From positions 124,001 to 188,000 of the forward strand of contig NZ_JBGUAW010000001.1 in the NCBI RefSeq assembly GCF_041821045.1: DNA of 64,000 nt. Direction: 5' to 3'. The translations under genes and the position numbers were made by a program. How positions within the stretch are numbered: position 1 is the stretch's first letter; every line of letters starts with the position of its first letter. The stretch comes from Thiohalorhabdus sp. Cl-TMA. Lineage in GTDB: Bacteria; Pseudomonadota; Gammaproteobacteria; Thiohalorhabdales; Thiohalorhabdaceae. Below, in pieces: positions 8,666 through 17,300 of the stretch. Under the pieces are notes generated by a model. It ran no database searches, was not told the DNA's origin, and saw nothing but the letters and a program-made list of their open reading frames with translations.

Positions 8666-9915
8666 CCGGCAACGCGGCCCCACGAGAGCCCGTGGCCTAT
8701 GATCTGATCATCGTGGGCGGCGGCATGGTGGGCGCGGCGCTTGCAGCGGCCCTGGCGCCAACGCCCATGCGGATCGCGGTGGTGGAGGCGCGGTCCCAGG
8801 CCGACCAGCCGTCCAGCGACGGTCGCCGGGTCAGCGCCCTGACCGCCGGGTCCCTGCGGATTCTCCAGGGGCTGGGAGTCCAGGATAGGGTGGTCGCCGC
8901 GGACTCGGAGCCCATTCAGGGTATGGTGGTCTGGGACGGCGACCGGGCCGGCACCATTACCTTCAGTGCCGAGGAGGCAGGGCTGGAATCCCTGGGCGCC
9001 ATGGCCCCCAACGGAGCAATCGCCGCCGCCCTCCAGGCGGCCACCGTCGATTCGGCCAATGTGGATTGGTATTGCCCAGCAGCCTGGCGGGAGATGTCCC
9101 GGGAGGCGGACCGGGTAGTGCTCACTGTGGAGGCCGGTGGGGAGCGGCATCAATTGCGCGCCTCCCTGGTGGTGGGCGCCGACGGCCGGGACAGCGCCTT
9201 GCGCCGGCATGCGGGCATCCCCACGGTGGGCTGGTCCTACGGGCAGAGTGCCGTGGTGGCCGAGATCCATCCACAGCGGCCGCACCGGGGACGCGCATTC
9301 CAGCGTTTCCTGCGCGGCGGTCCGGTTGCGCTGCTTCCCCTATCCCGGGGACGGAGCTCCCTGGTGTGGTCGGTGCCGCAGGCACGCGCGGAGGGTCTGC
9401 TGGATCTGGACGAAGAGGCCTTTGCCGGACGGCTGCAGCGGGCCTTCGGGCCGGAGCTGGGCAAGCTGGCCGTGGGCGGACCGCGCGCCGCCTTCCCCCT
9501 GCGTCTGGAGCACGCGCGCCGGTACATGGAGGATCGCATGGTGCTGGTGGGGGACGCGGCCCACGCCGTGCATCCCCTGGCGGGGCTGGGCCTCAATCTC
9601 GGCCTGCGGGATTCCGCCCAGCTCGCCCAGACCCTCGCTGAGGCCCATATCGCCGGGGAAGATCCCGGAAGCCGGGCGGTACTGGCCCGCTACCAGCGGG
9701 CGCGCCGTCCCGATAACTGGCTGGTATCCGCCTACACGGACGGATTTCATCGGCTCTTCGCCAACGACAGCCGGATGCTGAGCGACCTGCGGAGCCTCGG
9801 GCTCGGCCTGGTGGACCGGTCCGGGCCCCTTAAACGGCTGCTCATGCGGCAGGGCATGGGAGTGCTGGGAGCCGCCAATCGGCTGGCGCGCGGCAAGCCG
9901 CTGGGGACGCCCTGA
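8662..9915 (+). CDS. second UbiH/COQ6-family ubiquinone hydroxylase (UbiI/UbiF-like)
   Basis: A 417-residue flavin monooxygenase paralogous to the preceding gene. It has IIVGGGMVGAALAAALA (FAD ADP-binding), GADGRDSALRRHAGI (DG motif) and the complete LVGDAAHAVHPLAGLGLNLG motif near residue 295. The intact GDAAH favours UbiI (C5 hydroxylation) or UbiF/UbiM over UbiH. Which ring position it hydroxylates cannot be assigned by eye, so no symbol is given. It is translationally coupled to ubiH and probably works in the same Ubi complex at the membrane surface. Confidence 0.85.
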   Translation: MTGNAAPREPVAYDLIIVGGGMVGAALAAALAPTPMRIAVVEARSQADQPSSDGRRVSALTAGSLRILQGLGVQDRVVAADSEPIQGMVVWDGDRAGTITFSAEEAGLESLGAMAPNGAIAAALQAATVDSANVDWYCPAAWREMSREADRVVLTVEAGGERHQLRASLVVGADGRDSALRRHAGIPTVGWSYGQSAVVAEIHPQRPHRGRAFQRFLRGGPVALLPLSRGRSSLVWSVPQARAEGLLDLDEEAFAGRLQRAFGPELGKLAVGGPRAAFPLRLEHARRYMEDRMVLVGDAAHAVHPLAGLGLNLGLRDSAQLAQTLAEAHIAGEDPGSRAVLARYQRARRPDNWLVSAYTDGFHRLFANDSRMLSDLRSLGLGLVDRSGPLKRLLMRQGMGVLGAANRLARGKPLGTP

Positions 9916-9984
9916 CGGGTAAAGGAAACGCCAATATTTCCTAGGCTTCTGCCGGCTTGACCTATCACCACCTTGGGGTTTTCG

Positions 9985-10449
9985 TCACTCGCTCCCGGCG
10001 AAGTCCTGCTGCCGCCAGGCCTCGAACAGGGCAATGGCCAGGGAGTTGGACAGGTTGATGCTCCGGTTACCGGGGATCATGGGGATGCGCAGGCGCTGCT
10101 CGGCGGGATAGGTATCGCGTACCTCCGACGGCAGTCCCCGGGTCTCGGGACCGAAAAGCAGCACGTCGCCGCGCGCGTAGGGCGCCTCCGTGTAATGGCG
10201 CCCGGCGTGGGCGCTGAAAACCCAGATCCGGTCCGTGTCCAGCGCCCGAAGGCAGGCTTCCAGGTCGGCGTGCTCCTGGACGTGGGCCAGTTCGTGGTAA
10301 TCCAGACCGGCCCGCTTCAGGCGGGTGCTGTCCATGGAGAAGCCGAGGGGGTGAACGAGATGGAGCCGGGCCCCGGTATTGGCGGCGAGGCGGATGGCGT
10401 TTCCGGTGTTTCCCGGGATCTCGGGCTGATAGAGAACGATATGAAACAT
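9985..10449 (-). CDS. trmL: tRNA (cytidine/uridine-34-2'-O)-methyltransferase
   Basis: A 154-residue SPOUT-class methyltransferase that modifies the wobble ribose of tRNA-Leu. It begins MFHIVLYQPEIPGNTGNAIR, the hallmark TrmL N terminus. The trefoil-knot motifs follow: LLFGPETRGLP and IPMIPGNRSINLSNSLAIAL. The length equals E. coli TrmL (157). The ATG at 10449 is fixed by homology although no strong ribosome-binding site precedes it. Upstream in-frame codons would overlap pyrD on the other strand and are rejected. It converges on the ubiquinone genes and diverges from pyrD. Confidence 0.95.
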   Translation of the reverse strand: MFHIVLYQPEIPGNTGNAIRLAANTGARLHLVHPLGFSMDSTRLKRAGLDYHELAHVQEHADLEACLRALDTDRIWVFSAHAGRHYTEAPYARGDVLLFGPETRGLPSEVRDTYPAEQRLRIPMIPGNRSINLSNSLAIALFEAWRQQDFAGSE

Positions 10450-10528
10450 TATTACGATTTTTGGAGCGCGGCGTGTTGAGAAGGTCTGAACCGTTGGGGC
10501 ACTTCGATTCCGGGGGGTCCGGGAATCC

Positions 10529-11479
10529 ATGAGCGCGCCGGCAAGCCGGGAAAGCGCCCTCCGTACCCGTTTCGCCGGCCTGGACATGGCCGGCCCGGTG
10601 GTCCTGCTGTCCGGGTGCGTCGGCTTCGGGGAAGAGTATACCCGGGTGGCGGGCTTTTCCAACGCGGACGTGGGCGGAATCTGCCTGAAGGGCACCACCC
10701 TGGAGCCGCGCCTGGGCAACGACCCGCACCGTGTCTACGAAACGCCCGCCGGGATGCTGAATGCCATCGGGCTGCAGAATCCGGGTACCCGGGCGGTCGT
10801 GGAGCGGATCCTGCCGGAGCTGGATCTCGAGGAGACCCGGTTCATCGCCAACATCTCCGGCTCCACGCTGGAGGAGTACGTGGAGGTGGCCCGCCTCTTC
10901 GACGCCTCCCCCATCGCCGCCGTGGAGATCAACATTTCATGCCCGAACGTGAAGGCCGGGGGCGCCTCCTTCGGCAACTACCCGGAGATGTCGGCCCGCG
11001 TGGTGGAGGCGGTGCGCGCGGTCACCGGCAAGCCCCTGATCACCAAGCTCTCCCCCAACCAGACCGACATCGCGGAGAACGCCCGCCGCTGCATAGAGGC
11101 GGGCAGCGACGGTCTGTCCGTGATCAATACCCTGACCGGCATGGCGGTGGACCTGGAAAGCCGCTCCCCGGTGCTGGGCAACCGTCAGGGCGGCCTCTCG
11201 GGTCCGGCCATCAAGCCCCTGGCCCTGCTCAAGGTCCACCAGGTGCACGAGGTGGCCGGGCCGCACGGCATCCCCATCCTCGGTCAGGGCGGGATCACCA
11301 CGGCCGAGGACGCCCTGGAGTTCATCGTTGCCGGGGCCACCGCGGTGGGCGTGGGAACCGCCCTGTTCTACGATCCGCTGGTGGTGCCACGCATCAATGA
11401 CGGCATCCACGAATACCTGACCCGGCACGGATTCGCCTCGGTCCATGATCTGGTGGGAACCCTCGCCCCGACGGAATAG
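10529..11479 (+). CDS. pyrD: dihydroorotate dehydrogenase, class 1 (1B-like)
   Basis: A 316-residue TIM-barrel flavoprotein for the fourth step of pyrimidine synthesis. Evidence is GFSNADVGGICLKGTTLEPR, the substrate-binding NAIGLQNPG, and the active-site loop VEINISCPNVKAGG with catalytic Cys. A catalytic Cys marks class 1; class 2 membrane enzymes use Ser. FMN phosphate binding is in ILGQGGITTAEDALEF and TAVGVGTALF. The sequence is nearest the 1B (NAD-linked) type, which normally needs PyrK, but no pyrK is in the window. Most gammaproteobacteria have the class 2 enzyme. Start follows GGGGGGTCCGGGA. Confidence 0.9.
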   Translation: MSAPASRESALRTRFAGLDMAGPVVLLSGCVGFGEEYTRVAGFSNADVGGICLKGTTLEPRLGNDPHRVYETPAGMLNAIGLQNPGTRAVVERILPELDLEETRFIANISGSTLEEYVEVARLFDASPIAAVEINISCPNVKAGGASFGNYPEMSARVVEAVRAVTGKPLITKLSPNQTDIAENARRCIEAGSDGLSVINTLTGMAVDLESRSPVLGNRQGGLSGPAIKPLALLKVHQVHEVAGPHGIPILGQGGITTAEDALEFIVAGATAVGVGTALFYDPLVVPRINDGIHEYLTRHGFASVHDLVGTLAPTE

Positions 11480-11500
11480 GACCGAATAAGGAAAGAAAAC

Positions 11501-11554
11501 GGCAAGTCGCCAAGAAGCCAAGAGGGCGAACCGCCAAGCACGTCGAGAAAGAAA
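11501..11554 (+). repeat. dispersed repeat, copy A
   Basis: Lies in the 157-nt gap between pyrD and comF. The stretch 11511-11538 matches 62100-62127 at 25 of 28 positions with no gaps; both contain CAAGAAGCCA and GCGAACCGCCAAG at identical spacing. A matching right-hand inverted arm is not clear here, so this copy may be degenerate or partial. Confidence 0.65.
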
Positions 11555-11636
11555 CAGGACGGTGGAATTACCGTGTAACTTCTGGTCGGGCAATATCCGG
11601 GCCTTCTTAATGAGTGGGCCGTGGGGCTTCTGCCGT

Positions 11637-12368
11637 TCAGGCCCTGGCCACGGCGATAATCCCTACCGATTCCGCGCCCGCCTCCAACAGGGACCGGGTC
11701 GCTGCATCGGCGGTGGCGCCGGTGGTGACCACGTCGTCCACCAGGGCGATCCGTCGACCGGCCACCCGGCGGGCCGAAGCGATGAAGGCGTTACGCACGT
11801 TGGCCGCCCGGTGCCGGTCCGCGAGGCCCACCTGCGGCGGGGTGGGCCGGGTGCGCCGCAGGGCCCCGGCCCGGGTGGGTAGGCGATGCCGCCGGCCGAG
11901 ATGCCGGGCCAGGAGCAGGGCCTGGTTGAATCCGCGCTCCGCCAGGCGGTCCGGGTGGAGGGGCACGGGAACCAGTAGATCGCAGCCGTGGGCGGTGAGC
12001 CAGTCGCCCAGCCCTTCTTCGGCCACCGCCGCCAGCGTGGCTACCAGCCCCAGCTGACCCCCGTACTTGAGCTCCCGGATCCAGGCGGCCAGCGGATCCC
12101 GATATGCCCCCGGGGCATGGACGGCCCGGAAGCCGGGCGGATGCCGCTGGCACCGTCCGCACAGTTCGCGAGGATCGCAATCGGGTCGCGCGCAGCGCGG
12201 ACAGCGGCGCTCGGGGCGGAGCGGGAGGGCTTCACCCCGGCAGGCGGGGCAGATGCGCATCGGACCCGCCATTGGCTGCATGCAGACCAGGCAGTGGACC
12301 GGATAGAGCAGCTCCACCAGGGTCTTGGCGCGGTTACGGACCGTGTCCCGGAAGCTTAAAAGTTGCAT
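11637..12368 (-). CDS. comF: ComF-family phosphoribosyltransferase-like protein
   Basis: A 243-residue protein. The N terminus carries a double zinc ribbon (CLVC, CPAC, CPRC, CGRC, about residues 26-72). The C terminus is a type I PRTase fold with the PRPP loop RRIALVDDVVTTGATADAAT. The YGGQLGLVATLA segment and VPVPLHPDRLAERGFNQA are standard ComF blocks. ComF supports uptake of transforming single-stranded DNA in naturally competent bacteria, with DprA and type IV pili; pilus genes are in this window. In many gammaproteobacteria it neighbours biotin genes, and bioC is 0.7 kb away here. Confidence 0.92.
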   Translation of the reverse strand: MQLLSFRDTVRNRAKTLVELLYPVHCLVCMQPMAGPMRICPACRGEALPLRPERRCPRCARPDCDPRELCGRCQRHPPGFRAVHAPGAYRDPLAAWIRELKYGGQLGLVATLAAVAEEGLGDWLTAHGCDLLVPVPLHPDRLAERGFNQALLLARHLGRRHRLPTRAGALRRTRPTPPQVGLADRHRAANVRNAFIASARRVAGRRIALVDDVVTTGATADAATRSLLEAGAESVGIIAVARA

Positions 12369-12440
12369 TTGTTTTACATCTTCAATTATATTAGAACTTC
12401 TTTACACTCTTGGCTGGCTAAATCGCTCGGGGGAAGAGTA
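12369..12440. promoter_or_regulatory. AT-rich divergent promoter region (comF / membrane protein gene)
   Basis: The 72-nt gap between the divergent starts is clearly AT-richer than its surroundings. Reading toward comF, a TATAAT lies at 12385-12390 (minus strand), but no good -35 is seen at the right spacing. Plus-strand elements are unclear. Confidence 0.4.
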
Positions 12441-12908
12441 ATGGAAGATGCCAACCGCGAAGAGGTCCTATGCATGTCCCCCACCCGGGTGCGAATCCGG
12501 GCCGCACTGTTCCATGTCGGCAATCTGATCTGCATGCTGGCGGGAATCGGTGCCGGGGTCGCCTACTTCGTGGATTTCGGCCTGGTCAGCACTGTGCTCT
12601 CCGTGGCCCTGATCCTGCCCACCGTTCTGTGGTTCGGCGCCTCCATGGCGCTGTATTCCTTCTTCGCCGAAGACCCGCACAGTCTGGTAAGCCGCCATAC
12701 CCGGCGGGCCGGCTACCATTTCTACGGGGCTTCCGGCGCCGGCCTGATGGTCATCGCCTTCCTGCAGAAAGTCAGCATCGCCTACCTGCTGCCCATCCCC
12801 GCCCTGGTGATCGGTACCGTCATATTCCTGGGGATCCGCGATCTCTGGGAGATCTGGCGGGCGGACCTCGGCCGCGAGGCCGGAGCCCTGGAGACCGAGG
12901 CCGCCTGA
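12441..12908 (+). CDS. four-helix membrane protein of unknown function
   Basis: A 155-residue protein with a short charged N terminus and four hydrophobic segments (about residues 22-45, 50-75, 97-115 and 118-136), then a charged tail. The start at 12441 follows GGGGGAAGAG; in-frame codons further upstream would run into the comF promoter. I do not recognise the family. It is followed by two strong hairpins, so it is probably a single-gene transcript. Confidence 0.65.
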   Translation: MEDANREEVLCMSPTRVRIRAALFHVGNLICMLAGIGAGVAYFVDFGLVSTVLSVALILPTVLWFGASMALYSFFAEDPHSLVSRHTRRAGYHFYGASGAGLMVIAFLQKVSIAYLLPIPALVIGTVIFLGIRDLWEIWRADLGREAGALETEAA

Positions 12909-12909
12909 A

Positions 12910-12967
12910 GCGTTCCGTGTCGGAACGCGCCGTCGGATGGGCAGGGCCCGGCAAACAGCCGGGCCCT
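12910..12967. terminator. tandem GC-rich hairpins, probable terminator region
   Basis: Two perfect inverted repeats lie back to back just after the membrane protein gene. GCGTTCCG and CGGAACGC (12910-12928) have a 3-nt loop. AGGGCCCGGC and GCCGGGCCCT (12943-12967) have a 5-nt loop. Neither is followed by a T run, so termination may be Rho-assisted, or the hairpins may protect mRNA ends. Confidence 0.5.
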
Positions 12968-13045
12968 CGACGTTCATGGGGGCATGCGGTTGAATGGACC
13001 CGCCCCGATCCCCATGTATAGGAAACCAAAATACACGGCGAGTAA

Positions 13046-13948
13046 ATGGCCCTGTCCTCTTCCCCCGACCATGAGCCCGGGCCACGAGTGGATCCCGCGG
13101 CGCTGCGCCGCGCCCTGCAACGGGCCGCACCGACCTACGATGAAGCCGCCCTGCTCGCCCGCGAGGTGCAGGGGCGTCTCCTGGAGCGCCTGGATCTCAT
13201 GCAGGTGGATCCAGGACGCCTCCTGGTGGTGGACGCCCGCACCGGCGCGGATGCCCGTGCGCTGGCGCGGCGTTTCCCGAAGGCCGCCAAATACCTGGCC
13301 GACCCGGCCCCGGTCATGCTCAATCGGGCCCGCAAAAAGCGGGGCTGGCGCAGCCGCCAGCATTTCTGCACGGCCTGGAGCGGGGCCCTGCCGTTCCCGG
13401 ACGGGTACTTCGACCTGATCTGGTCCAATCTGGGGCTGCCCTGGACCAATGACCTCGACACCGTCTTGCGGGAGCTTCGGCGGGTGGTGGCCCCGGAGGG
13501 CCTGGTGCTGTTCTCTTCCCTCGGCCCGGATACCCTGGCCGAGCTGCGTCAGGCGCTGCCGGCGGCCTTCGGCCGGGTACCCGATATGCCGGTCTTCCTG
13601 GACATGCACGACGTGGGAGACGCCCTCTCCCGCGCCGGCCTGGAGGGCGTGGTCATGGAGAACGAGCTGCTCACGGTGACCTACCCGGACTTGCGGGCCC
13701 TGCTGCGCGATGCCCGGGCCACTGCCAGCGGGGCGCTCATGGAGAACCGGCCGCGCGGTCTGCTCACCCCGCGCCGGCTGGCGGCGCTGGATGCGGCCCT
13801 GCCCCGGGAGGCGGGGCGGCTGCCCGCCCGCTTCGAGGTGGTCTATGGCCATGCCTGGCGGCCCGAGCGGAGCGGTGCGGCGGCGGATGACTCCGGGATC
13901 GCCCGGATCGGCATAGACCAGATCGGCAGGGCGCCGGGAACGCGGTAG
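13046..13948 (+). CDS. bioC: malonyl-ACP O-methyltransferase, BioC
   Basis: A 300-residue SAM-dependent methyltransferase. Features are the BioC-type start (an AAPTYDEAALLAREVQGRLL helix), a modified glycine motif LLVVDARTGADARALA, an acidic block SGALPFPDGYFDLIWSNLGL and LRELRRVVAPEGLVLFSSLGP, where the phenylalanine and glycine after the strand are typical of BioC. BioC methylates malonyl-ACP so that fatty acid synthesis can build pimeloyl-ACP for biotin. Motif I lacks the usual second glycine, so SAM binding may differ slightly. No other biotin gene is in the window. Confidence 0.85.
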   Translation: MALSSSPDHEPGPRVDPAALRRALQRAAPTYDEAALLAREVQGRLLERLDLMQVDPGRLLVVDARTGADARALARRFPKAAKYLADPAPVMLNRARKKRGWRSRQHFCTAWSGALPFPDGYFDLIWSNLGLPWTNDLDTVLRELRRVVAPEGLVLFSSLGPDTLAELRQALPAAFGRVPDMPVFLDMHDVGDALSRAGLEGVVMENELLTVTYPDLRALLRDARATASGALMENRPRGLLTPRRLAALDAALPREAGRLPARFEVVYGHAWRPERSGAAADDSGIARIGIDQIGRAPGTR

Positions 13949-14016
13949 GCAGTAACGGGCGGGGATGCTACAACAATAGAAACGCTCGCAAGCCTAAGCC
14001 TTGCCAGGGAGAGGTA

Positions 14017-16512
14017 ATGAAGGCAGTGATCATGGCGGGCGGACAGGGCTCCCGTCTCCGCCCGCTGACCGAAGGGATCCCCAAGCCCATGATCCCCATC
14101 CTGGGCCGGCCCATGATGGAGTACATCCTCGAAGCCGTGCGCGACGCCGGCATTACCGACATCCTCGTAACCCTCCATTACCGCCCCAACCTTATCCAGG
14201 ACTACTTCGGCGACGGCAGCGACTGGGGGGTGAACATCGACTACGCCATCGAGGAGAACCCCCTGGGAACCGCCGGCTCGGTGAAGAACGGCGCCCATTT
14301 CCTCGATGACACCTTCCTGATCATCAGCGGCGACGCCCTCATGGACTACGATCTGGGCGCGCTTATGGATTACCACGCCCGCAGCGAGGCGCTGGTCACC
14401 TTCTGCCTGGCCCGGGTCCAGGATCCCAGCGAGTTCGGCATCGTGGTGACCGGCGACGACGGCCGGGTGCAGCGCTTCCAGGAGAAGCCGGGGCCCTCCG
14501 AGGTGTTCACCGACACGGTGAACACCGGCATCTACGTCATGGACCCCAGGGTCCTGGAGGATGTCCCCGCCGATACAGAGTTCGACTTCTCCCACGATCT
14601 CTTCCCGGCGCTGCTGGACCGTGGCGAGCCCCTGATGGGCTACGTGGCCAAGGGCTACTGGAACGACATCGGCAACGTGGACCAGCTCGCCCAATCGACC
14701 TGGGACCTGTTGGAGGGGCTGGTGGATCTGCCCATCCCCGGGGAGGAGATCCGGTCCAAGGTGTACGTGGAGGGCACCGCCCACGTGGAGGACGGCTGCT
14801 CCCTGCAGGGGCCGGCCTGGATCGGCCGGGATGCCATCCTGCGCAGTGGCGCGGTGGTCGGCCCGTACGCGGTGGTGGGCCGCCATTCGGAGGTCGATGC
14901 CGGGGCGCGGGTGCGGCGCTCCATCGTCCTGGATTCCTCCTACGTGGGAGAGCACGCCGAGATCCGCGGCTCCTTCTGCGGCAACCGGGTGCTCCTGGAG
15001 CAGGAGGTGGAGGTGGAGCAGGGGGCGGTACTCGCCGACGACGTCCACCTGGGCCGCCGCGTATCCATCGAGGCGGACGTGCGGGTATGGCCGCACCTGG
15101 AGGTGGAGGCGGATACCCTCATCGATCAGAACGTGGTCTGGGAGTCCGTGGGGCGCCCCGCTCTGTTCAGCGAGTACGGCGTGGCCGGGCTGGCCAACCT
15201 GCGCCTAACCCCGGAGACCGCCGCCCGCATCGGCAAGGCCTTCGGCAGCTGGCTGGGCCGCAGCCAGCGGGTGGTGGTGGGCCACGGCTCCCACGCCTTC
15301 TCCCACGTGCTGGAGAAGGCCTTCGTCTCCGGGCTGCTGTCGGTGGGTATCGAGGTGGAGGCGCTCGGGGTCTCCGCCCATGCCATCACCCGCTTCGCAG
15401 TGGCCCGCAACATCGAGTTCGAGGGCGGGGCCTTCGTCCGCCAGGGCCCGGAGCATGCACAGGTGGCGGTGATCGAGCTCTACGACCGCAACGGCCATCC
15501 GCTGCCGCGCAAGGGGCGGCGCAAGGTGGAGGCCACCTACCGCCGCGCCGACTTCCCCAAGGTGGACGCCGACCACGTGGGACGGCTGCTTTCCACCGGC
15601 GACCACGAGGCCCGCTACGTCAGCGAGCTCATGGCCAAGCTCGATCGCAAGGCCCTGGTGGATATGGAGCCCAAGCTGGCCGTCCTGTCGCGCAACCGCT
15701 GGAGCACCCGGGTACTGGATATCCTGCTGGATGAGATCCAGACCGAGGCGGTCACCGTCTCCGGCGAGACCGGGCCGCACGGGCGGGATACGGAGGACCC
15801 CGGCCAGCGCCTACGCGAGATCTACGCCCTGGGCGGCGAGCACCGCCGCATCGGGCTGTACCTGTCCGCCGACGGCCGCAGCATGTGGCTGCTGGACGAG
15901 TACGGCCACCTCTATCGTCCGCAGACCGCCAACCATCTCCTGACCCTGGCCTATCTGCTGGACGGGCCGGCGCGGGACGGGGAGACCGGGCAGGTGTTCC
16001 TGCCGCCGCAGGCCCCGGACCGGATCCGGGATCTGGCCGGGGCCCAGGGCTTCGAGATCGCGGAGCGGCGCCTGGGGCTGGCGGAGACCATCACCGAGAA
16101 CCAGAGCAGCCATGCCCACAGCTGGCTGGATTTCGAGCATTTCTATCTGGGCATGGCGGCGGTTCCGGCCTTCTTCCGGCTTCTCGACTTCCTCGCCCGC
16201 CACGGCACCGATTTGGCGGATCTGGCCGCCTATCTCAGCGACAGCCACACGGGCACCATCGACGTTGAGTGCCCCTGGCGCGACATGGGATGGGTCATGC
16301 GCCACCTCACCGAGGAGTATGCCGAGCACCTGGAGGGGGTATCGGACGGCGTGAAGGTACGCCATCCCGAGGGCGGCTGGACCTACGTGGTCCCGGCCAG
16401 TGGAGAACCGGTCCTGCGGGTCTTCGTGGAGGGCGACAACGAAGCGGAGGTCCAGGAGCGGCTGGAGCGGATCCGGCGCAATCTGGTGCGCATGATCCGG
16501 CAGGCCGGATGA
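14017..16512 (+). CDS. NDP-sugar pyrophosphorylase fused to left-handed beta-helix and degenerate phosphomannomutase domain
   Basis: An 831-residue fusion. Residues 1-235 form a nucleotidyltransferase: MAGGQGSRLRPLTEGIPKP for NTP and metal binding, then the Gly-rich ENPLGTAGSVKN. Residues 250-370 carry hexapeptide repeats. Residues 385-830 match the phosphoglucomutase/phosphomannomutase fold, but the catalytic serine loop (TASHNP in active enzymes) reads GGAFVRQGPEHAQ and the metal loop (DxDGDR) reads SADGRSM. The C-terminal phosphate-binding block VPASGEPVLRVFVEG survives. The protein therefore probably makes GDP-mannose (or UDP/ADP-glucose) and the mutase part is regulatory. It overlaps the phosphatase gene by 4 nt. 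Confidence 0.85.
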   Translation: MKAVIMAGGQGSRLRPLTEGIPKPMIPILGRPMMEYILEAVRDAGITDILVTLHYRPNLIQDYFGDGSDWGVNIDYAIEENPLGTAGSVKNGAHFLDDTFLIISGDALMDYDLGALMDYHARSEALVTFCLARVQDPSEFGIVVTGDDGRVQRFQEKPGPSEVFTDTVNTGIYVMDPRVLEDVPADTEFDFSHDLFPALLDRGEPLMGYVAKGYWNDIGNVDQLAQSTWDLLEGLVDLPIPGEEIRSKVYVEGTAHVEDGCSLQGPAWIGRDAILRSGAVVGPYAVVGRHSEVDAGARVRRSIVLDSSYVGEHAEIRGSFCGNRVLLEQEVEVEQGAVLADDVHLGRRVSIEADVRVWPHLEVEADTLIDQNVVWESVGRPALFSEYGVAGLANLRLTPETAARIGKAFGSWLGRSQRVVVGHGSHAFSHVLEKAFVSGLLSVGIEVEALGVSAHAITRFAVARNIEFEGGAFVRQGPEHAQVAVIELYDRNGHPLPRKGRRKVEATYRRADFPKVDADHVGRLLSTGDHEARYVSELMAKLDRKALVDMEPKLAVLSRNRWSTRVLDILLDEIQTEAVTVSGETGPHGRDTEDPGQRLREIYALGGEHRRIGLYLSADGRSMWLLDEYGHLYRPQTANHLLTLAYLLDGPARDGETGQVFLPPQAPDRIRDLAGAQGFEIAERRLGLAETITENQSSHAHSWLDFEHFYLGMAAVPAFFRLLDFLARHGTDLADLAAYLSDSHTGTIDVECPWRDMGWVMRHLTEEYAEHLEGVSDGVKVRHPEGGWTYVVPASGEPVLRVFVEGDNEAEVQERLERIRRNLVRMIRQAG

Positions 16513-17297
16513 GCCGCCTTCTGGCAACCGACATGGACCGGACCCTGGTGCCTAACGGCCTGCAGCGGCCCGAGGCGGGCGCCCTGGATCGGTTCCGCGA
16601 CTGGGCGAGCGCCCGGGAGCCTGACCATCTCGCCTATGTCACCGGACGCCATCGGGCGCTGGCCCTGGAGGTGGTGGCCGAGTACCGCCTTCCGGAGCCC
16701 GACTGGCTGATCTGCAACGTGGGCACGGAGATCTACGCCGCCGGTGCCCAGCAGCCCCTGGAGGAATGGGAGGAGCTTCTGGAAAAGGGCTTCGATGCCG
16801 GGGCTGTGCGGCGCTGGGCGGAAGGGGTGCTGCCCGGAGCCCGCCTGCAGGAGCCGGAAAAGCAGTCTCCGCTCAAGGTGAGCTTCTACCTGGATGAAGA
16901 GCCCGAGCCCGGGGCGCTGCAGGCGCGGTTGGCGGCGGGGCTGGACGCGCAAGAACTCGACGCGCGGGTGGTCGTCTCCTACGACGAGACCGAGAAACGG
17001 GGCCTGGTGGATTTCCTGGCCCCGGGCTCCGGTAAGGCCCGGGCCCTCGACTATCTCCGCCGCCATTTGAATGTCCCCATGGACCGCACCCTGTTCGCCG
17101 GGGACAGCGGCAACGACGCCGACGCCCTCCTTTCCGGGGTGTGCGGGGTTCTGGTGGGCAACGCCACCGACACGGTCCGGGACCATCTCCAGGAGGCCCT
17201 GGCCAGCCATCAGGGGGCCCGCGTACTTTTCGCCCGCCGCCCCTATACGGCCGGAATCCTGGAGGGGATGGCCCACTACGGCTGGGAGGAGCACTGA
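16509..17297 (+). CDS. HAD-IIB phosphatase, sucrose-phosphate-phosphatase-like
   Basis: A 262-residue hydrolase starting at ATG 16509, inside the upstream stop (ATGA). Motif I is LLATDMDRTLVPNGLQ, motif II YVTGRHRALAL, motif III a lysine in KARALDYLRRHL, and motif IV LFAGDSGNDADALL. A C2B cap (EKQSPLKVSFYLDE) is typical of sucrose-6-phosphate, mannosylfructose-phosphate and glucosylglycerol-phosphate phosphatases. It is encoded 3 nt before a sucrose-phosphate-synthase-like glycosyltransferase. The pair should make a phosphorylated disaccharide and then remove the phosphate. Confidence 0.85.
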   Translation: MSRLLATDMDRTLVPNGLQRPEAGALDRFRDWASAREPDHLAYVTGRHRALALEVVAEYRLPEPDWLICNVGTEIYAAGAQQPLEEWEELLEKGFDAGAVRRWAEGVLPGARLQEPEKQSPLKVSFYLDEEPEPGALQARLAAGLDAQELDARVVVSYDETEKRGLVDFLAPGSGKARALDYLRRHLNVPMDRTLFAGDSGNDADALLSGVCGVLVGNATDTVRDHLQEALASHQGARVLFARRPYTAGILEGMAHYGWEEH

Positions 17298-17300
17298 CCC

